From Flavobacterium sandaracinum (GTDB taxonomy: Bacteria > Bacteroidota > Bacteroidia > Flavobacteriales > Flavobacteriaceae), in the NCBI RefSeq assembly GCF_004349135.1, contig NZ_SMFN01000001.1:186001-250000 (forward strand): 64,000 bases of DNA, read 5' to 3'. This document shows, piece after piece, positions 37,101-45,139 of the stretch. Both the position numbers and the translations under genes were made by a program. The notes under the pieces are model-generated. The model worked only from the letters and a program-made list of their open reading frames with translations, was not told where the DNA came from and did no database searches. The stretch's first letter is position 1. Every line of letters begins with the position of its first letter.

Positions 37101-37529
37101 GATGAGTTGAAACAATCCGTTCAGCTTGCCGTTCACGAACAAAAAGATCCATTGCTTATTTACAAACTGGAAGCCTTCAATTTGTTTAGAGCCATGATTG
37201 ACAATGTGAACAAAGAAGTGATTTCATTCTTGTTCAAAGGCGATTTACCCGCTCAAGAAAACCAACAAATTCAAGAAGCAATTGATGTAACGCCAAAAGA
37301 AGATTACACCACTTCCAAAGATGAAATTGTGAGTAGCGAAGCGGCCAATCGTGAAGCTGGCGAAACACAACAAAAACAAGTTACCGAAACGATTACGAGA
37401 GATATGCCAAAAATCAATCGCAATGATAATGTTACGATTCAAAACGTGGCCAACGGACAAACACAAGAAATGAAATACAAAAAAGCCGAGAGCCTCATCG
37501 CTTCAGGACAATGGGTTATTGTTAACTAA
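34188..37529 (+). CDS. secA: Protein translocase ATPase SecA
   Basis: An 1113-residue SecA, the motor that pushes unfolded preproteins through SecYEG. Walker A TGEGKT is at about 195-200, the DEVDSVLIDDARTPLIISG block marks the DEAD-like box, a long insertion sits in the first nucleotide-binding fold (about 345-460), and NMAGRGTDI and RQLRGRAGRQGDPG close the second fold. It is longer than E. coli SecA (901). The C-terminus (KKAESLIASGQWVIVN) lacks the CxCxxx(C/H) zinc motif, so SecB/ribosome binding by that route is not expected. This form is usual in Bacteroidota. Confidence 0.96.
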   Translation: MSFINSIIKVFVGDKSQKDVKALQPYLNKIKTFEEPLKVLSHDELRGRTNFFKDKIKQARSEKDAKITALKQEVENIIDIDKREDIYVAIDALEKEAYDISEKTLMDILPEAFAVVKETARRFKDNTAIVVTATPKDRELSATKSYITLDGDTSIWANSWSAAGKEITWDMIHYDVQLIGGMVLHEGKVAEMQTGEGKTLVATLPLYLNALTGNGVHLVTVNDYLAKRDSTWKAPLFEFHGMTVECIDNYQPSSEGRKKAYDADITYGTNNEFGFDYLRDNMAHSPEDLVQRKHNFAIVDEVDSVLIDDARTPLIISGPVPQGDRHEFMEMKPKIENLVALQRQLANGFLSEAKKLIKEGNTKEGGFQLLRAYRALPKNKALIKFLSEEGIRQLLQKTENQYMQDNKRDMHKIDEALYFVIEEKNNQVELSDNGIKYLSGDTDSDFFVLPDIGTEIAAIEKKKLDKDTEAEEKEQLFQDFGVKSERIHTLTQLLKAYALFEKDVEYVIMDNKIMIVDEQTGRIMDGRRYSDGLHQAIEAKENVKIEAATQTFATVTLQNYFRMYNKLGGMTGTASTEAGELWTIYKLDVVEIPTNRPMARLDKEDFIYKTTREKFNAVIEDVTELSKAGRPVLIGTTSVEISELLSRMLKMRGVAHNVLNAKMHKQEAQIVEEAGKPGVVTIATNMAGRGTDIKLSAEVKAAGGLAIVGTERHDSRRVDRQLRGRAGRQGDPGSSQFYVSLEDNLMRLFGSERVAKVMDRMGLQEGEVIQHSMMTKSIERAQKKVEENNFGVRKRLLEYDDVMNAQREVVYKRRRHALFGERLKLDIANMLYDTCELIVDQNKATNNFKNFEFELIRYFSITSPVTESEFSKLSEMELTGKIYKATLEYYTEKTERSAREAFPIIKSVYEDKNNQFERIVVPFTDGIKSLNVVTDLKRAYETAGAQLVADFEKNITLAIVDEAWKKHLRKMDELKQSVQLAVHEQKDPLLIYKLEAFNLFRAMIDNVNKEVISFLFKGDLPAQENQQIQEAIDVTPKEDYTTSKDEIVSSEAANREAGETQQKQVTETITRDMPKINRNDNVTIQNVANGQTQEMKYKKAESLIASGQWVIVN

Positions 37530-37556
37530 TAACCGTTTCAAATCTTTACTATTACA

Positions 37557-37590
37557 TTCCCCAATCACGAAAGTAGTTGGGGATTTTTTT
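37557..37590 (+). terminator. Terminator after secA
   Basis: CCCCAA pairs with TTGGGG around a 12-base loop and is followed by ATTTTTTTAT, 28 bp after the secA stop. Confidence 0.8.
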
Positions 37591-37643
37591 ATCCTGAATA
37601 CATTTCAGGATCTCATTTCAGGATTGATCCTCAATTCATTTTA

Positions 37644-37801
37644 AGGAGCAATTCCCGCCATACGCTGCAAGCTATTTGGTTTCAAACTCTTTTCTAGCTG
37701 CTGTCAGGAGCTTCTCCCGAAGTGTCGGGATTCGCTCTGCCACCACCAGAAAAAAGTAATTGGCTACCTGCATGCGTTTTTCGCTGCGGTCAGGGCTAGG
37801 G
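37644..37801 (+). repeat. Structured intergenic element, copy 3 (long form)
   Basis: It starts AGGAGCAATTCCCGCCATACGC and ends TCAGGGCTAGGG, like copies 1 and 2, but is 158 bp. A second AGGAGC start lies inside (37707), followed by a hairpin TCCCGAAGTGTCGGGA. It looks like one element with a second 5' half inserted. Confidence 0.7.
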
Positions 37802-37873
37802 TTTTGCGTTGATTAGTTCGTTTAGGGTTATACAAACGTTATCGAAAAAAAGGCAAAAAGACTATTTAATGAA

Positions 37874-37902
37874 TTGTACTACATTTATTATTTATATATT
37901 TG
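37874..37902 (+). promoter_or_regulatory. Promoter candidate for the PD-(D/E)XK gene
   Basis: TTG (37874-37876), 18 bp, TATATTTG (37895-37902). It gives an unusually long untranslated leader of roughly 95 nt before the ATG at 38003. Confidence 0.5.
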
Positions 37903-38002
37903 TAAATAATCCACTACGCGGTAACGTATATACTCGCAATTTGGGGTGGATAAATACTACTACTTAGCGCCAATAAACTAGTTAGCTGTAATACTAAAAA
38001 AA

Positions 38003-39244
38003 ATGTACCAAGGAAGTAAATTGAAACTATATAGAGAAGGAAACTTAAAGAGTGTTTTTGGTAATTCGGCAAGTCAGATAGAGAGCCAAATTAATCAAAA
38101 ATCAGAAGATTATATTCTTAACGTAAGTGAAGTAGAATTTGGCGAGTTTTTAATCCAAACTCATATCATTGATTTTCCAACACTAGATTTTGAGAATGTT
38201 TACGTAGAGAGTTACGAAAAAGAAATTCCTGCTGATAGATTTCCTGGGAATTATGATGTACGTAGCGGAGAGATATACAAGAGAGATGTTATAGTTTATC
38301 ATATACCGTATTCTGGTAACATTTACATACTAAGAAATCAGGGAGTAAGCTCTTTTTCTATGTCAGGTAGTATTGATGTTGGAGTGACTAATGATAGTAT
38401 AACAACCGAAATAATTAATTTTGATAGCAATCCAGAAAAAATAAAACGTGATTTTGAAGACTGCAAAAGATTTATTTTATCTGATTATGATACTCTAAAG
38501 AAAGATTGTGCAAGATTTAATAATGAAGTATTAGCCTTTGCCATAGGAAAGATTAAGGAACGTAAGCAAAAACTTCTTTCAAAAAATAATTTACTTTCTT
38601 CTTTAGGGGTTCCTTTAAAAAAGAAAGTTGGTGTTGCAGAAACATTTTCTATTCCAAAACCGGAATTAAGAAAAAAAATAATTATTGAACCGAAAGTGTA
38701 TGAAAAAGGTTTTAAACCTGAGCCTACGTTATCAAATGAAAATTATTTTGAGATATTAAAAATAATAAACGATGTAGGTAAAAATTTTGAAAGAATGCCA
38801 TCCACATATTCAGGCAAAGGAGAAGAAGATTTAAGAGACCATATACTTCTAACTCTTGACCCAAACTTCGAATTTGGTAGTGCAAGTGGAGAAACTTTTA
38901 ATAAAAAAGGAAAAACAGATATTCTTTTGAAATATGATAGTGATGTTGTTTTTATCGCGGAATGTAAATTTTGGACAGGGAAAGGTGGTTACTTATCAAC
39001 TATTGACCAACTATTGGGTTATCTAACATTTAGAAACTCTAAAACATCATTAATTATGTTTGTGAGAAATAAAGACATGAGTAATGTGATTTCAATTATT
39101 AGTGAGGTAACCGAAACACATCCAAATTACATTAGGACAGAAAAGAAAAATGGTGAAACTTGGTGGAATTATATTTTCCACATTAACGAGGATAGAAATC
39201 GAGAAATTAGTTTAGGAATTTTAGCATATCACCTTCCTGAATAA
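38003..39244 (+). CDS. Putative PD-(D/E)XK nuclease-like protein
   Basis: A 413-residue protein that I do not recognise as a named family. The C-terminal ~130 residues carry GKTDIL with D306, then VFIAECKFW with E320 and K322: the D...ExK arrangement of PD-(D/E)XK endonucleases. An acidic helix (GEEDLRDHILLTL, about 274-286) precedes it, as often in this fold. Residues 1-230 lack familiar motifs and may recognise a substrate or partner. It is AT-rich, sits alone after a long leader, and is followed by a helicase gene. A role in defence or mobile-element control is plausible but not shown. Confidence 0.65.
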   Translation: MYQGSKLKLYREGNLKSVFGNSASQIESQINQKSEDYILNVSEVEFGEFLIQTHIIDFPTLDFENVYVESYEKEIPADRFPGNYDVRSGEIYKRDVIVYHIPYSGNIYILRNQGVSSFSMSGSIDVGVTNDSITTEIINFDSNPEKIKRDFEDCKRFILSDYDTLKKDCARFNNEVLAFAIGKIKERKQKLLSKNNLLSSLGVPLKKKVGVAETFSIPKPELRKKIIIEPKVYEKGFKPEPTLSNENYFEILKIINDVGKNFERMPSTYSGKGEEDLRDHILLTLDPNFEFGSASGETFNKKGKTDILLKYDSDVVFIAECKFWTGKGGYLSTIDQLLGYLTFRNSKTSLIMFVRNKDMSNVISIISEVTETHPNYIRTEKKNGETWWNYIFHINEDRNREISLGILAYHLPE

Positions 39245-39411
39245 AAAGTACTTCAGTTAACGGCTGTTTTGATTTAGCTGGAATTTAGTGGAATTATCGT
39301 TTCGAATCAATTTTTCGTTAACCCGAAAGTTGATAGGTTACTAACTTCTAGACATATTAAAGTCGCGACACGTTAGTGAAAAGCATCTGAAAAATCCTGG
39401 AAATAAGAAAA

Positions 39412-41505
39412 ATGACAACAATCGAAAATATTGATTTAGACAAGAATAATGTAGAATTTAATAATGCTTCTGAATTTGTGAAGCATACTGACAAACTTAT
39501 TTATTTAACCGGAAAAGCAGGAACTGGTAAAACAACATTCCTAAAATCTTTAAAAAATAATACAACTAAAAATGCTGTAATCTTGGCTCCAACTGGAGTG
39601 GCTGCAATAAATGCTGGAGGCCAAACAATTCATTCTTTTTTTCATTTACCTTTTGGTCCATTTGTAGTAAATGACAAAAGATTAAGATCGAGTAAAGAAC
39701 TTGGAGATTTAGAAGATACAACTATTTACAGCACTTTTAAATATAAAGAAGAAAAAAAAATAATTATTAAACAGCTCGAACTTCTAATTATTGATGAAAT
39801 TTCAATGGTAAGATGTGATACACTTGATGTAATTGATAAAATTTTAAGAGTTTTTAGACAAAAACCTTTTTTACCATTTGGAGGTGTTCAAGTTATATTA
39901 ATTGGAGATACTTTTCAGCTCCCACCTATCGCAGATTTTGCTCAATGGGAAATCTTAAAAAATTATTATGAAAGCCCGTTCTTCTTTAGTTCAAAAGTTG
40001 TTATCGAAAACAAACCAGTTTATATTGAACTCAAAAAAATATATAGACAAAAAGAACAAGAGTTTATTGATTTATTAAATAAAATAAGAGTAAATCAAAT
40101 AAACGATTTAGAGCTTAATGATTTAAACAAAAAATATAATCCAACTTTTTCATCTAATGGAATTAATAATCATATCATTCTATCAACAACTAACGCACAA
40201 GTAAACCAAACGAATGCGACAAAATTAGACGAGATAAAAAGTGAAACTAAAATTTTTGAAGGAAAAGTTACAGGAATTTTTCCAAAAGACAGTAAAGGAA
40301 GTTTTGTATTACCAACTGAACAAAATTTACATTTGAAAGTTGGTGCTCAAATAATGATTTTAAAAAATGATTCTGGCGAATTTAAAAGATATTTTAATGG
40401 AAGAATTGGAAAGGTATTATCGCTCGAAGATGATAAAATTATCGTTGAGTTTTCCGATGAAAGCAAAGTTCAAGTTGAGAAAACATCTTGGAACAATATT
40501 CAATATGTTTGGAATAAAGAAAAGCGTAAAATTGAAGAAACAACTATTGGAACTTTCACACAATATCCATTAAGATTAGCTTGGGCAATAACTGTACACA
40601 AAAGTCAAGGTTTAACATTTGAACACGTTTATGCAGATTTAGGTAATGCATTTGAAGACGGTCAAGTTTATGTTGCATTAAGCCGTTGTACTTCATTAAG
40701 TGGACTTGTATTAAAAAGCCAAATTCCAAGAAATAAAATTAGAACAAATAATAATGTTATTGAATTCGCTAAAACAGAAACTCCAAGTACTTTAATCGTT
40801 CAAGAATTAAATTCTGGAAAAGCTGATTATTTTTATAGAAGAATTCGTGAAGATATAAAGACATTAAATTTTAACGAAGCATATAACAATTTTATTAAAG
40901 CATTAAAATTCAGAAATGACATTGAAACAGAAATATTTAAAAAATATTTTGTAACAACTGCCAGTAAGTTTGTTTCATACAAATCAAAACAACAATTTCT
41001 ATTTACTGATTATCAAGTAATAAAATCAGAAAAAGAAGAGATTAAAGCAAAACTATTGATAAATGAAAATGAAAACATTGAATTTGAAAGCAAAATAGAA
41101 GAACAAAACAGAGGATTAAAAATTTTGTTAGAGAAAACTCGTGATCATGAAAAACTCTTAGAAAATGAATTACACAAAACAAAAAAACTTAATAGCGAAA
41201 TTATACAATTAAAGAGTGAAAACGAAAAATATAAGTCTGAAAATTTAACTTATAAAACAGAAATACAACATTTAGAAAACAAGAAAAATGAACTAAAAAA
41301 GATAAAAGAAACAAAAGTGTTAGAAATAAATCTTTTAAATAAAGAAAACATTAAACTTGAAAATAAAATTTCCAATTTTGAAAATGAAATAATTGGACTT
41401 AAAACAAAACAAAATATTTTAGAAGATATTAATAGAAAAAACGAAATTGAAATAGAAAGGCAAAAAAACCTAAAATGGTACCAAAAACTTGTAGGGAAGA
41501 AATAA
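39412..41505 (+). CDS. PIF1/RecD-like helicase with coiled-coil tail
   Basis: A 697-residue protein. Walker A GKAGTGKTT is at residues 34-42, Walker B DEIS at about 128-131, and the UvrD_C_2-type segment AWAITVHKSQGLTFEHVYADL at about 386-406, with VALSRCTSLSGL. This is a superfamily 1B helicase like bacterial PIF1. Residues ~535-690 are a long lysine/glutamate/asparagine-rich coiled coil ending NLKWYQKLVGKK, which plain PIF1 helicases lack. It is strongly AT-rich. The gap to the preceding gene is 167 bp with junction-like sequence. A defence or replication-maintenance role is possible. Confidence 0.82.
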   Translation: MTTIENIDLDKNNVEFNNASEFVKHTDKLIYLTGKAGTGKTTFLKSLKNNTTKNAVILAPTGVAAINAGGQTIHSFFHLPFGPFVVNDKRLRSSKELGDLEDTTIYSTFKYKEEKKIIIKQLELLIIDEISMVRCDTLDVIDKILRVFRQKPFLPFGGVQVILIGDTFQLPPIADFAQWEILKNYYESPFFFSSKVVIENKPVYIELKKIYRQKEQEFIDLLNKIRVNQINDLELNDLNKKYNPTFSSNGINNHIILSTTNAQVNQTNATKLDEIKSETKIFEGKVTGIFPKDSKGSFVLPTEQNLHLKVGAQIMILKNDSGEFKRYFNGRIGKVLSLEDDKIIVEFSDESKVQVEKTSWNNIQYVWNKEKRKIEETTIGTFTQYPLRLAWAITVHKSQGLTFEHVYADLGNAFEDGQVYVALSRCTSLSGLVLKSQIPRNKIRTNNNVIEFAKTETPSTLIVQELNSGKADYFYRRIREDIKTLNFNEAYNNFIKALKFRNDIETEIFKKYFVTTASKFVSYKSKQQFLFTDYQVIKSEKEEIKAKLLINENENIEFESKIEEQNRGLKILLEKTRDHEKLLENELHKTKKLNSEIIQLKSENEKYKSENLTYKTEIQHLENKKNELKKIKETKVLEINLLNKENIKLENKISNFENEIIGLKTKQNILEDINRKNEIEIERQKNLKWYQKLVGKK

Positions 41506-41515
41506 TGCCAGCCAC

Positions 41516-41613
41516 TAACCCCGATAGCGCAGTTTTGCAAACTGTGCCCACAACAATAAGCACATAATCTATAGAAAATACTAAATGTGATTGCTTCGTT
41601 CCTCGCAATGACT
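41516..41613. repeat. REP-plus-tail composite repeat, copy a
   Basis: An imperfect palindrome (GCGCAGTTTTGCAAACTGTGC, split at 41527-41547), then CCCACAACAATAAGCAC and, after ~35 bp, TGATTGCTTCGTTCCTCGC and AATGAC. The same order of parts occurs at 42491 and 42581. Confidence 0.75.
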
Positions 41614-41724
41614 CCGTAATGGGATGTCACAGTTTAAAACTGAAAACTGCTTTTTAACCAAGCAATACACTTGTAAAACCTCTTAAAACTAAAATCAATA
41701 ACAAACCTTAAAATAAATTACAAA

Positions 41725-42360
41725 ATGAAAAAAATGATTACCATTAGTTCCCTTTTAGTTTCCGCAATGCTTTTGAATAGTTGTGCTTCCGGGTATAAAA
41801 AAATAAATCCTGAAACAATAAATTACGCATCCAAAAGTATGGAAAGCAATATTTTACTAGAATACAAATACGATTTGTTAGCAAAAAAATATAAAAAGAA
41901 AGAAACTAAAAATAACATCAAACTCATTGCAGTCAAGATTACAAATAACACCGAAAATGAAATTGTTTTGGGAAGAGATTTTAAACTCTCTTATGAAAAC
42001 GGTAATGAAGTTAGTTTAATTGAAACTGAAAAATTATTTAAAACTATCAAACAAAGTCCAGCTTCCTATTTATGGTACTTACTTTTAGCTCCAGTTCAAT
42101 TACAATCAGGAACTACAACAACATCAAATGGATTTTATACGGAAACTAAACCTGCAAACACATTTCCAATTGGATTGATAGCAGGTCCAGGATTAGCTAC
42201 TGGTAATATGATTGCAGCAAGTACAGCAAATAAGAATTTTAAAAATGAATTGATGCAATTTGATCTTAATGGAAAAACAATCAAAAAAGGCGAAACGGTT
42301 TATGGTTTAATAGGTTCAAATTCGAATAGCTATGATTCAATTAAAGTAAAGATACAATAA
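41725..42360 (+). CDS. Lipoprotein of unknown function
   Basis: A 211-residue protein with signal peptide and lipobox (AMLLNSC, C20). The region 70-110 (VKITNNTENEIVLGRDFKL) resembles an immunoglobulin-like strand pattern, and residues ~140-185 include a hydrophobic glycine-rich stretch (FPIGLIAGPGLATGNMIAA) that may contact membrane. No family is recognised. It is a single gene flanked on both sides by REP-type repeats. Confidence 0.75.
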   Translation: MKKMITISSLLVSAMLLNSCASGYKKINPETINYASKSMESNILLEYKYDLLAKKYKKKETKNNIKLIAVKITNNTENEIVLGRDFKLSYENGNEVSLIETEKLFKTIKQSPASYLWYLLLAPVQLQSGTTTTSNGFYTETKPANTFPIGLIAGPGLATGNMIAASTANKNFKNELMQFDLNGKTIKKGETVYGLIGSNSNSYDSIKVKIQ

Positions 42361-42490
42361 CGCCGCTCCGCAAAGTATCTCTGAAAACAAATAAATTTCT
42401 AGCAAAAGCTGCGCAAATGTCTCTGACTTTGCGCAATTTTAGAACTTGATAGGAAAACTAAAACATCATAAAGTCTCTGACTTTCATCAA

Positions 42491-42574
42491 TCCCAATAAC
42501 GCGGATTTACAATCCGTGCCCACAACAATAAGCATTTAAACTAAATGTGACTGCTTCGTTCCTCGCAATGACTC
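42491..42574. repeat. REP-plus-tail composite repeat, copy b
   Basis: The palindrome GCGGATT-TAC-AATCCGTGC (from 42501) is followed by CCACAACAATAAGCATTTAA and GACTGCTTCGTTCCTCGC. It starts 131 bp after the lipoprotein gene and lies head-to-tail with copy c, 89 bp apart. Confidence 0.8.
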
Positions 42575-42580
42575 AATAAA

Positions 42581-42665
42581 CCGGATCGACAGGTTTTGCA
42601 ATCCTTGCCCACAACAATAATCACTTAATCAAAATAAAATGCTAAATTTGATTGCTTCGTTCCTA
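42581..42665. repeat. REP-plus-tail composite repeat, copy c
   Basis: A weaker palindrome (GGATCGACAGG...TTGCAATCC), then TTGCCCACAACAATAATCAC and GATTGCTTCGTTCCT. The tail is cut short compared with copies a and b, so this copy is probably decayed. Confidence 0.7.
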
Positions 42666-42799
42666 ATAAAACTAACCAACAAATAAAGTTAAATTGCTAA
42701 AAATTCTTGACTCAAATCAATTGATTTCCATTCAAAAAACAACTATACTTGTTGCCTGAATAGGCAGCTGTTTTTATTGTATGATTTTACTATTAAACT

Positions 42800-43942
42800 A
42801 TGAGCGTTAAAAATTTATTAGCAACGGTAATGATTTGCTTTCTGTGTAATGTAGGTGCTGTAAACGCACAAAATGTTTTTAAAAGATACTTTAATCATCT
42901 TGTTAATGATTCCACTGACGTAGCCCAACCTCAACTTTTAATATATCCAACTTTAGCCTACGCTCCTGAAACCACTTGGGAAATTGGTTTAAGCTCGCTT
43001 TACGTCTATTATGCCAAACGAGACACTACAAATAGGTTAAGTGAAATTAGCGGATTCACTTTCTTTACGCTTGAAAATCAATATGGTTTATGGTTTGACC
43101 ACGCTATTTATTCAGATCAAGACAAATTGTTTTTACTGGGGAAATTGCGCTTTCAAAGTTTTCCACTTTTGTATCACGGTATTGGCAACAATTCTCCAAA
43201 AGAGTATGCGGCACTTGTCAATGCCAATCAAATTTTGATCAAAGAACGTGTGCTAAAGAAAGTAGCGAAAAATTTATTTTTAGGTTTGGAGGTAGAATAT
43301 CAAAGTCTGTCCGGTGTTGATTTTGTTTTAGAAGATGCTAATAATGGTACTTTTCAATTTCCTTTAGGTGCTAATGGATCTAATAATTTAGGTTTGGGTG
43401 CAGGAATAGTGCTAGATAACAGGCATAATGTTTTAAATGTCCGAGATGGTTTTTATTCTGAGTTGGCTTTTTTGCATTCCAATCCAACTTGGGCAAGCAC
43501 TTATAAATTTTCTTCTGTTTATTCAGATACCCGTATTTATAAACCCATTGGTAAAAACAATGTTTTAGCAGCGCAAGTTTTGGGGCAGTTTAATTTTGGA
43601 GATGTGCCATTCAATCAATTGGCACAACTTGGGGGCGAAAGTATAATGCGTGGCTACTATTACGGAAGGTATAGAGATAAGCACCAACTGGCTACGCAAA
43701 TTGAGTATCGAATGTTACCGCTTCCTTTAAAATTTACCAAAAGAATTGGGGCAGCCGTATTTGCAAGTACTGGAACCGTTTTTAATAACACAAATGATTT
43801 GAGCGTTCCTAATTTAAAATTCTCTGGTGGTGCGGGTTTACGCTTTTTACTATTTCCAAAAAAAGACATTTGGACCCGAATGGATTATGCAATTACCAAA
43901 GAAGGTGGCGGATTCTACTTGTTTATTGGTGAGTCTTTTTAA
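42800..43942 (+). CDS. BamA/TamA-like outer-membrane barrel protein
   Basis: A 380-residue protein with a signal peptide (about residues 1-24, ending VNAQ). The rest reads as a beta-barrel with alternating aromatic/hydrophobic strands and matches the C-terminal Omp85 barrel (surface antigen D15): LRFQSFPLLYHGIGNNSP, GAGIVLDNRHNVLNVRDGFYSEL and LGGESIMRGYYYGRYRD, which is the conserved strand with an RGY motif. It has no POTRA domains, so it is a short patatin-independent barrel form. A role in outer-membrane assembly or export cannot be proved from the barrel alone. Confidence 0.85.
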   Translation: MSVKNLLATVMICFLCNVGAVNAQNVFKRYFNHLVNDSTDVAQPQLLIYPTLAYAPETTWEIGLSSLYVYYAKRDTTNRLSEISGFTFFTLENQYGLWFDHAIYSDQDKLFLLGKLRFQSFPLLYHGIGNNSPKEYAALVNANQILIKERVLKKVAKNLFLGLEVEYQSLSGVDFVLEDANNGTFQFPLGANGSNNLGLGAGIVLDNRHNVLNVRDGFYSELAFLHSNPTWASTYKFSSVYSDTRIYKPIGKNNVLAAQVLGQFNFGDVPFNQLAQLGGESIMRGYYYGRYRDKHQLATQIEYRMLPLPLKFTKRIGAAVFASTGTVFNNTNDLSVPNLKFSGGAGLRFLLFPKKDIWTRMDYAITKEGGGFYLFIGESF

Positions 43943-44171
43943 AATAATCGATCAGCCGTAACCTTGGCCCCTATCGCAATAAATTTTGATTCGTTCCAGC
44001 GGCGATACCCAAACACTAAAAAAAATATAAAATGTAGGCACTTCGTTCTTGGGAATGAATTAGTATGTTGGCACTATTTTTTAAATAGAAGAAAAATATT
44101 TTTTTGTAATACATTTCAACTACATTTACAGAACAAGAGAGAACATATTTTAATTACCAAAAAAAAACATT

Positions 44172-44372
44172 ATGAAAGAATACAAAGTAGAAAGTTTAAT
44201 TTATTACTCTAAATTGACTTTAGATTCAAAGCACATTGCTAATGACTCAAAAAAAGAAATTCAGGAAAAACTAGATGAATATGCAGCAAAAGGATATCGA
44301 TTCACTACATCAACGTCAACAAATTTTGGTTCTGCCATTTATATTCATTTGTATTTTGAAAAAGATATTTAA
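44172..44372 (+). CDS. DUF4177 family small protein
   Basis: A 66-residue protein. The pattern EYKVESL..., then EEYAAKGYRF-like (LDEYAAKGYRFTTS) and a C-terminal beta strand IYIHLYFEKD fits DUF4177, a small single-domain family of unknown function. The gene is complete, with a good terminator after it. Confidence 0.72.
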   Translation: MKEYKVESLIYYSKLTLDSKHIANDSKKEIQEKLDEYAAKGYRFTTSTSTNFGSAIYIHLYFEKDI

Positions 44373-44426
44373 TCAAAGTCAGACAAGAATAGATTTGATT
44401 GATTAAAAAATCCATGCTTACAAGTG

Positions 44427-44462
44427 AGACCATTTCATTGCATGTTAACACTGAAATGGTCT
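44427..44462 (+). terminator. Terminator after the DUF4177 gene
   Basis: AGACCATTTCA pairs with TGAAATGGTCT (11 bp, perfect) around a 14-base loop and is followed by TTTTT. Confidence 0.88.
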
Positions 44463-44597
44463 TTTTGGTGTCGTAAAGCAATCGGCTCTTTGTGAATTTG
44501 TACAATTTTTAGAACTTGAATTAATTTAAAAAATGAGAAAGCCGCAGACTTTCATCAAAACGCTCAAAATGCTAGTAATTAACAACAACTGAACGTA

Positions 44598-45017
44598 ATG
44601 AAAAAAATACACTTCAATCACTTAACCTTTAAAAAATGGACGTCACTTTTAATGGTACTTTCTATCGTTTGTATTCTAATTGGTGGATTTGAAATTTTTG
44701 AATTTGAATACAAAAGAACAAATAGAATGTTAGCATCAATAGGTTATTTATGCCAAGCAATATACTACAGTAAAATGTTTTGGTTTAAAAACTATGTTGA
44801 ATGGAATAAACTGGGAATGAACATCAAATTGAATAGTTTTTTAAGCAAATCAATCACTTTTGAAAATGTCGAAAAATTGGAATTAGACAATAATACATTG
44901 AAAATAATACAGAAATCTGGAAGGAACAAAATATTCGAAATTGATGACGTTCCTCGTAATGATTTGGAAAAACTCATAGCAATAATTCAACAAAATAGCG
45001 GGATTGAAAGCACCTAG
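44598..45017 (+). CDS. Small membrane protein with cytoplasmic tail
   Basis: A 139-residue protein. Two hydrophobic segments lie at about residues 14-32 (TSLLMVLSIVCILIGGFEI) and 44-58. The C-terminal ~75 residues (LGMNIKLNSFLSKSITFENVEKLELDNNTLKI) look like the small PH-like beta domain found after membrane helices in similar bacterial proteins. Family not recognised with certainty. No operon partner. Confidence 0.65.
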   Translation: MKKIHFNHLTFKKWTSLLMVLSIVCILIGGFEIFEFEYKRTNRMLASIGYLCQAIYYSKMFWFKNYVEWNKLGMNIKLNSFLSKSITFENVEKLELDNNTLKIIQKSGRNKIFEIDDVPRNDLEKLIAIIQQNSGIEST

Positions 45018-45139
45018 TTTCTAGAAATTGAAAATTGTGGATTAGTGCTCACAAATACAAAAACTTCTTTACCAAAAATTAACATGCGCCACACGCAACC
45101 AAAAGCGCTTTTGACTATCTTTAAAAAAAGATTTCGCAA

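Larger units (their letters stand above)
37530..38002. other. Intergenic region between secA and the accessory block
   Basis: 473 bp with the secA terminator, a small palindrome (TCCTGAA...TTCAGGA near 37592-37610), element copy 3, a promoter candidate at 37874-37902 and a ~100-bp leader with slightly higher GC (ACTACGCGGTAACG, then TAGCGCCAATAAACTAG and GTTAGCTG). No gene seen. Confidence 0.6.
42361..42799. other. Intergenic region with REP-like repeats
   Basis: 439 bp that include copies b and c, a CGCAAATGTCTCTGACTTTGCG near-palindrome (42413-42434, written here as its two arms CGCAAA and TTTGCG) and a poorly conserved remainder. No transposase gene is present, so the repeats would have to be moved in trans. 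Confidence 0.6.

Noticed and set aside
37900..39411. Integron attC sites around the accessory genes
   Set aside because: Candidate GTTAG words do not form the required inverse/core pair with a palindromic body, and no integrase gene is in the window.
41516..42665. A degraded insertion sequence
   Set aside because: No transposase fragment or target-site duplication is visible. The units are short REP-type composites.
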